64,000 bases of DNA from Trogon surrucura (taxonomy: Eukaryota; Chordata; Aves; Trogoniformes; Trogonidae): the NCBI GenBank assembly GCA_020746105.1, contig CM036617.1:42499898-42563897 (forward strand), read 5' to 3'. The number at the start of each line of letters is the position of its first letter. The stretch's first letter is position 1. Below, piece after piece: positions 58,559-64,000 of this stretch. The position numbers and the translations under genes were made by a program. The notes under the pieces were generated by a model, which worked only from the letters and a program-made list of their open reading frames with translations, was not told the DNA's origin and did not search any database.

Positions 58559-61500
58559 GGTCACTTTTAGATTTTGATTCCAAAGAGAATGCAGCATAGA
58601 GTCAAGATATTGAGGGTCAAATCTAGAGCATTAATTTGGAAGCAGGGCAATCCAGGCCACCAAAAGTAGGTTTCTAAATTTTCAGTAAAGCTAATCTAAA
58701 GATATATGCATCTTTTAGACCTGCAAAGTAAAATCCACCATATCCTAGTCAGCTGCTTACCTCTTTTCACTATATGCATATTAAGACTTGGCCACCAGAG
58801 GATGACTCAGTCTAATCTTTCTCAGCACAGATTAGATGTCCTTCAGATGACTGCAAGTCTAGACACATATGTCCCAATGTAGATGTGACTACATGGACTG
58901 ACTCCCATTTATGTTTTACAGGTCAGTGGCTATGACACTAACCTAAAAGGGGGAAAAAGACAACCCTGAAACACAGATGATCTTCTCAGATGATATTTAA
59001 TTATGTTTTTAATGTGTCATACTTCAAATGGAAGTCAATGGGAGACATTTACTGCAGAACATTCGGTGATGAAGGTTTTAGATATTGACAATGCCATACA
59101 GCAGCGCAGTGATGACATTAAGGATGTCAGTATCAACAGTAGGGTGAGCATAGGCATCTAAAAAGCTTTGTGGCTTCAACTTAGAATGTGTTGCATATTC
59201 TAATGAAAATACATGCAGATAAATCTGAATATTAATAAAATACCTATTATAAATTTACATAACTTTCTCATAATTAGTTTTATTGTACATGCACTATTCT
59301 GGCAATGTAGCATTAATTTCAGTAGCTTCCCTGTACAAAACACACTATTCTTAATCCACATTGGTGTTTTACAAAGAAAAAACCAAAAAAACTACTCCAA
59401 AGGAACTGTTAATATAGATGATGTCAACGCCTATTTCATTTAATTCACCAGTCACCCAAATCTGCAGTATTTGTCCTAAACTGCATTCACGTTTTATGCA
59501 TATGAGATATTTAATGGCAAAGAAAGCTAAGCTGTATGTATGTAGAGAATGGTGTTGGAAATATGCCATAGATTATAAAGATTGAGTTTCAATTATAAGA
59601 ATACAGCTAATGTACAAAATAAAGAGAGAATTTGGGGAAAGGAATTGGTACTCCTTAAGGAGAAGTGAAGACACATATCACAAAACGTGTTCTGTCACAT
59701 ATGCGTATCTGTTGTGTAGCAATACCCTGGTAACACCAAGGTTTCTGCTGTATCTTTTTCTGTACCTCTCCCATACACTATATAGTTTAACTTGATTCTT
59801 TAAATTGCGTTGTAATTAATTTATTAGTTTAATCTTGTAAATACCCAGGCTGGAATTACCTTGATGTTTGGTAATTCATAGACTATCTGGAATGGTCGGG
59901 AGTGGTGCCTAATTTAGGAATCTTCAGTGGAAATCATCACTATGTAGATAGAAGATTTTGTCTTCCAGATATCCTTCTGTACTAGGCAGTTCAGTAGGAA
60001 TCACTGCCAAAAGGCAGTGACCGAGGCATCCTCCACATTGCCATTTCCTCAAGAAAAGCTAAGCTAACGTTTATGAATTATTATTTTGTTTTCTTGCACC
60101 CACTTCTTTTACTAGTTGATTGGAAATTCCGGAGATTGAAGGAAACTCTAGCCTGACGAGTACAGATTAGAGGGCAAGTCTGCATCTCTAACATTCTCAA
60201 TATGGAGGTCTGCAGTGATTAACACTTTTAGTATGACTTGAAATCTGTACTGCCTTTTTGAAATCAAGCCTATATAGACATTTGTCTTGTGGTTTGCACC
60301 TTTGCCATGTACTTGTATGGCTGTAGCAGAATATAAGCAAAATATGCTTCAGAACTGGGTTTTCAATTAATTAGAAGGAGTAAAAAATCAAAGCTTTATA
60401 AATACAAATAGACAAAGACGTGATCACAAATACTTATCTTTTTCTTAAAAAAATATGAGATTTAAATAATATTTCTCTAGTAAATTATTTTTACAAGTCA
60501 AATTTCAGAATAATGAGACATATGGCATCACTGATTTAAGTAGTTATTATAGTAACTTATAATATTGTCACAATTTGGGGAATAAAAAGTTTTGTTGAAA
60601 GCAGCAAAGGACCTTTTTTTATACTCGCAGAGAAGTAAGCACTGGCTTTGCAGACATCCACAGCATCCCAAAGTTAGTTTTTACATCTCTGTTATGTCAA
60701 GAGCAAAATGTAATAAGAAGAATCTTGAAAATAAAGTATACTTGCATCAAGACTGGGATAAACTATTTCCTAAGAGAAAGAAGGTCTGTGACTCACTCCT
60801 ACAAGTCCAGTGGCTTATAGTTTGATATATGGATTGTATTAAGAAGCTCAGATGCATTTGGTTTTACAGTGTCAGTTGTCTAAATTGTAGACAAATGTGT
60901 TTATAAACAGGTTTATTGGCTCACTATATCCTGCAATCGTTTGAGTTTTTTCCCCATTTGGGCTCAGTATAACAGCTATTTCTTCCATTAAAATTACTCC
61001 AGTCCTTCCTCTCACACAGATTTTTGTTTTTAATGGGATAACATGTGATTTGGAAAGATGAAGAATTATTCTTAGCAGCTCAACTTCTTTTATAATGAAA
61101 CAAAGTAAAGGGGAAAAAAAAAAAAAAAAAGAGAAAAGAAAAGGTAACCCTGAGAACATTCAGTGTTTTGGTTTTTTTTTTCTGTAGTCACTGAAGAGCT
61201 GGTTTATTGATGTTGCTGAATATGTTAACAGAGAACAGTTATTGTCAAGAATGATTTTCTGTTTGTCTTGGACTCCTGGGGCTGTACAAATAAGGTCCCA
61301 ATCAGCTAAATTTTCCTTCTTTAAATACAATTTTGACAATGTATTGAGCCAACAGTCTCTTCCAGATGGTCTGTAGTTTTGGCAAAGGACTTAAAATAGC
61401 TACAGAATTGACATGTCGCCTTACATGTATTACAAAACACTCAGACATTCTCATACAGGAAATCCATGGCCATTATATTTAAATAGGTGCATAGAAGAAT

Positions 61501-62219
61501 TATCTGTATACTGCATTTTCAAAAGCAGATTGTTCTGTTGTTCTCATACGGCTGGCAACTTTCACGTAAGGAAGCATAAATAGCAAAGATCACAATAAGG
61601 TACAAATCTTGAACGCCCACAAACTGCATCAGAATCACAGTAGTTTATAACAAACACATTTGAACTTTCTAGCTCCCATGCATAAAACCCACACTTTGCT
61701 GACATTTTATAACTGAATTATGGGATCTGAGTAACTAATGTCCTAACTGTATAAAAATCTGCTATTATTACCAAAATTGAATCCCAGTCTGTTTGCCTAA
61801 ATCTGTTTGCCAAAGCATATAGCATAATTACTGTGTAGAATTCGTCATATTCTACTGTTAATTTTTCTCTTTCAAAGACCACACTACAAATTCCAATTCC
61901 AATTACAATGCATCACTACAGAGCTTAGACTCTTCTGCACTTGCAAAATCTACCAACCTAATTTTGAGAATGGATATAAAATGTTCTTGGGAGAAAAAAA
62001 AAAAAAAAAAAAAGAGGATATTTTCATTTAAAGTATATAAAAATCCTAGAATAATTTAGCTAAAACCATATGAATATTCTTAACTGCCAAGTAATGGAAA
62101 AATTGTTATAAAGGTTTTCTTAAAAATTAGGAAGACATGTATTATTTTCTGCTACAATGTTTTTCCAGTGATTTTCCGGAATATAGGCTTGTAATGGGGA
62201 GTGAAATTCAAACCTCAGA
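58559..62219. other. AT-rich single-copy DNA
   Basis: No gene recognised. A perfect hairpin lies at 60001-60020, and poly(A) runs lie at about 61116-61130 and 61994-62013. Confidence 0.55.
60001..60020. repeat. Perfect 8-bp stem, 4-nt loop
   Basis: TCACTGCC, loop AAAA, then GGCAGTGA. No T-run or gene is associated, so it is not read as a terminator. Confidence 0.8.
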
Positions 62220-62980
62220 GATGGTAGAGTTTTGCACTTGGGAAAGAATAACCCCATGTGCCAGTATTGGTTGGGGACTGACCTGCTGGAGAGAAATGTA
62301 GGAGAAAGGGACCTTCGGGTTCTAGTGGACAGCAGGATGAACATGAGCCAGCAATGTACCCTCGTGGCCAAGAAGGCCAATGGCATCCTGGGGTGTATTA
62401 GAAGGGGAGTAGCAAGTAGGTCAAGAGAGGTCCTCCTGCCCCTCTACTCTGCCCTGGTGAGGCCGCATCTGGAATATTGTGTCCAGTTCTGGGCCCCTCA
62501 GTTCAAGAGAGACAGGGAACTGCTTGAGAGAGTCCAGCACAGAGCCACAAAGATGATGGAGTGGAACATCTCCCTTATTGGGAAAGGCTGAAGGAGCTGG
62601 GTCTCTTTAGCTTGGAGGAGGCTGAGGGGTGACCTCATTAATGTGTATAAATATGTCAAGGGAGAGTGTCAGGAGGATGGTTTCAGGCTCTTTTCAGCAA
62701 CGTCCATTGACAGGACAAGGGGCAATGGATACAAGCTGGAACATAGGAGGTTCCACAAAAATATTAGAAAGAACTTTTTCCCTGTGAGGGTGACCGAGCA
62801 CTGGAACAGGCTGCCCAGGGAGGTTGAGTAGTCTCTTTCTTTGGAGATGTTCAAAACCCGCCTGTACGCGTTCCTGTGTGACCTACTGTAGGTGATCCTT
62901 CTCTGGCAGGGAGGCTGGACTAGATGATCTTTTGAGGTCCCTTCCAGCCCCTGACCTTCTGTGATTCTGTGATTCTGTGA
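62220..62980 (+). mobile_element. CR1 LINE, intermediate subfamily, 5'-truncated
   Basis: It starts near 62220 in the codons before [11 protein letters not shown] and ends in the tail CTGTGATTCTGTGATTCTGT at 62980. Tail units read CTGTG where the young copies read CTATG, and the 3' UTR reads GATCTTTTGAGGTCCC instead of GATCTTTCGAGGTCCC. It therefore groups with 4161-4913. The next CR1 starts only 44 bases downstream. Confidence 0.94.
62232..62834 (+). pseudogene. CR1 ORF2 C-terminal fragment, broken
   Basis: A recognisable C-terminus ([20 protein letters not shown], later [20 protein letters not shown]) with at least three lesions. Four bases are missing after ATGATG near 62555, a few bases are missing near 62615 where the LEKRRLRGD block should be, and an early stop falls at 62829-62834. 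The reverse transcriptase core is absent. Dead. Confidence 0.85.
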
Positions 62981-63024
62981 AGGTTCATCTATTAATTGAT
63001 TATCAGGCCAGAAAGTATCATTAT

Positions 63025-64000
63025 GCTGTCCTGAGGAGCCCCGTTCCCCTGAGGCCCCACAGGAAGTCAGGGCAGTGGAGGAGTTTGCTTTAGGCCATGA
63101 GGACTGCGTTAGGGACCAATTAAGCAATCTGGACATCCATAAATCCATGGGTCCAGAAGGGATGCATCCACGGGTGCTGAGGGAGCTGGCTGATGTCATT
63201 GCTGGATCACTCTCCATCATCTTTGCCAAGTCTTGGGAGACGGGAGAGGTGCCTGAGGACTGGAGGGAAGCAAATGTCACTCCAGTCTTCAAAAAGGGCA
63301 AGAAGGAGGACCCGGGTAACTATAGACCGGTCAGCCTCACCTCCATCCCTGGGAAAGTGATGGAACGACTTATCCTAGGTGCCATCTCAAGGCATATCAG
63401 GGATAAGAGGGTCATTAGAGACAGTCAACATGGCTTCACCAAAGGGAAGTCGTGCTTGACTAACCTCATAGCCTTTTACGAGGATATAACAAAGTGGATA
63501 GATGATGGCAGAGCGGTGGATGTGGTCTACCTTGACTTCAGTAAAGCATTTGACACAGTCTCCCACAGCATCCTTGCTGCTAAACTGAGGAAGTGTGGTC
63601 TAGACTCTCAGGTAGTGAGGTGGACTGTGAACTGGCTAAGGGGAAGAAGCCAAAGAGTTGTGGTCAATGGGGCAGAGTCTGGTTGGAGGCCTGTATCCAG
63701 TGGAGTCCCTCAAGGGTCGGTACTGGGACCAGTATTATTCAATATATTCATCGATGATTTGGATGAGGGACTAGAGAGTACTGTCAGCAAGTTTGCAGAT
63801 GACACCAAGCTGGGAGGAGTGGCTGACACACCAGAAGGCTGTGCTGCCATCCAGCGAGACCTGGACAGGCTGGAGGGTTGGGCGGGGAAAAATTTAATGA
63901 AATATAACAAGGGTAAATGTAGAGTCTTGCATCTGGGTAGGAACAACCCCAGGTTCCAGTATAAGTTGGGGAATGACTTATTAGAGAGCAGTGTAGGGGA
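63025..64000 (+). mobile_element. Young CR1 LINE, runs past the window edge
   Basis: 5'-truncated copy that starts in ORF2 (GCTGTCCTGAGGAGCCCCGT), about 250 bases downstream of the start of the 50-kb copy, and continues unbroken to the last base. Nearly identical to the corresponding parts of 50280-51280 and 51942-52400. Its 3' end lies outside the window. Confidence 0.95.
63027..64000 (+). pseudogene. CR1 ORF2 reverse transcriptase region, open to the window edge
   Basis: Read from 63027, the frame shows no stop by eye for about 324 codons. It carries the RT motifs in order: [19 protein letters not shown], motif [12 protein letters not shown], motif [11 protein letters not shown] and the catalytic FADDTK (near 63792-63809). 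Unlike the 50-kb copy, it keeps both AFD and PQGS. It lacks the N-terminal endonuclease and a start codon because of 5' truncation, so it is a fragment even if the rest beyond 64000 is intact. Confidence 0.85.

Noticed and set aside
62669..63301. 210-codon minus-strand frame
   Set aside because: It is the complement of two neighbouring plus-strand CR1 copies and the spacer between them. No independent family resemblance.
1..64000. CRISPR array or other prokaryotic features
   Set aside because: No regularly spaced repeats with unique spacers. The sequence is clearly vertebrate and retrotransposon-rich.

Overview
The window looks like about 64 kb of AT-rich bird nuclear DNA, either a gene desert or the inside of a very large intron. 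Three things point to a bird: CR1 LINE copies with the octamer tail (ATTCTATG)n in both orientations; two solo LTRs of the type common in avian genomes (one starts TGTCCTGGTTTGAGC, the other contains the same CCTGGTTT core on the minus strand); and two copies of a SINE made of a tRNA-Ile-like head joined to a CR1 tail, as described in songbirds. I found no convincing host protein-coding exon, tRNA gene, rRNA or CRISPR array. Almost all open frames are chance or come from transposable elements.

Layout. 1-4160: single-copy AT-rich DNA. 4161-4913: CR1 (-). 5748-6928: solo LTR (-) with a 6-bp target duplication that differs at one base. 8290-8488 and 10876-10946: old CR1 fragments (+). 17785-17976: tRNA-Ile/CR1 SINE (+). 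19451-19866: old CR1 (-). 24882-27213: an old CR1 (-) split by a younger CR1 (-) at 25493-26024. 29319-32190: a three-layer nest, with a Tc1-like DNA transposon inside a solo LTR (+), which sits in the octamer tail of an old CR1 (-). 33476-33675: a perfect pentanucleotide array. 38083-38534: old CR1 (-). 41369-41551: second SINE copy (-). 41552-50030: mostly single-copy, with a GC-rich block at 48925-49265. 50031-53078: two young CR1 copies head to tail (+). 58440-58558: a very short young CR1 (+). 62220-62980: CR1 (+). 63025-64000: a young CR1 (+) that runs off the window with its reverse-transcriptase frame still open.

How the parts relate. CR1 ORF2 encodes the reverse transcriptase that mobilises CR1. 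The SINE copies carry a CR1-like 3' end, so they were presumably copied by that enzyme. The young CR1 copies at 25.5, 50-53, 58.4 and 63 kb share nearly the same 3' end and long near-identical stretches, which suggests recent activity of one subfamily. No new functional system stands out. The most informative signals are the nested insertions, the head-to-tail CR1 pair, the Tc1-like element (a family uncommon in birds) and the chimeric SINE. The species cannot be fixed from this sequence alone.
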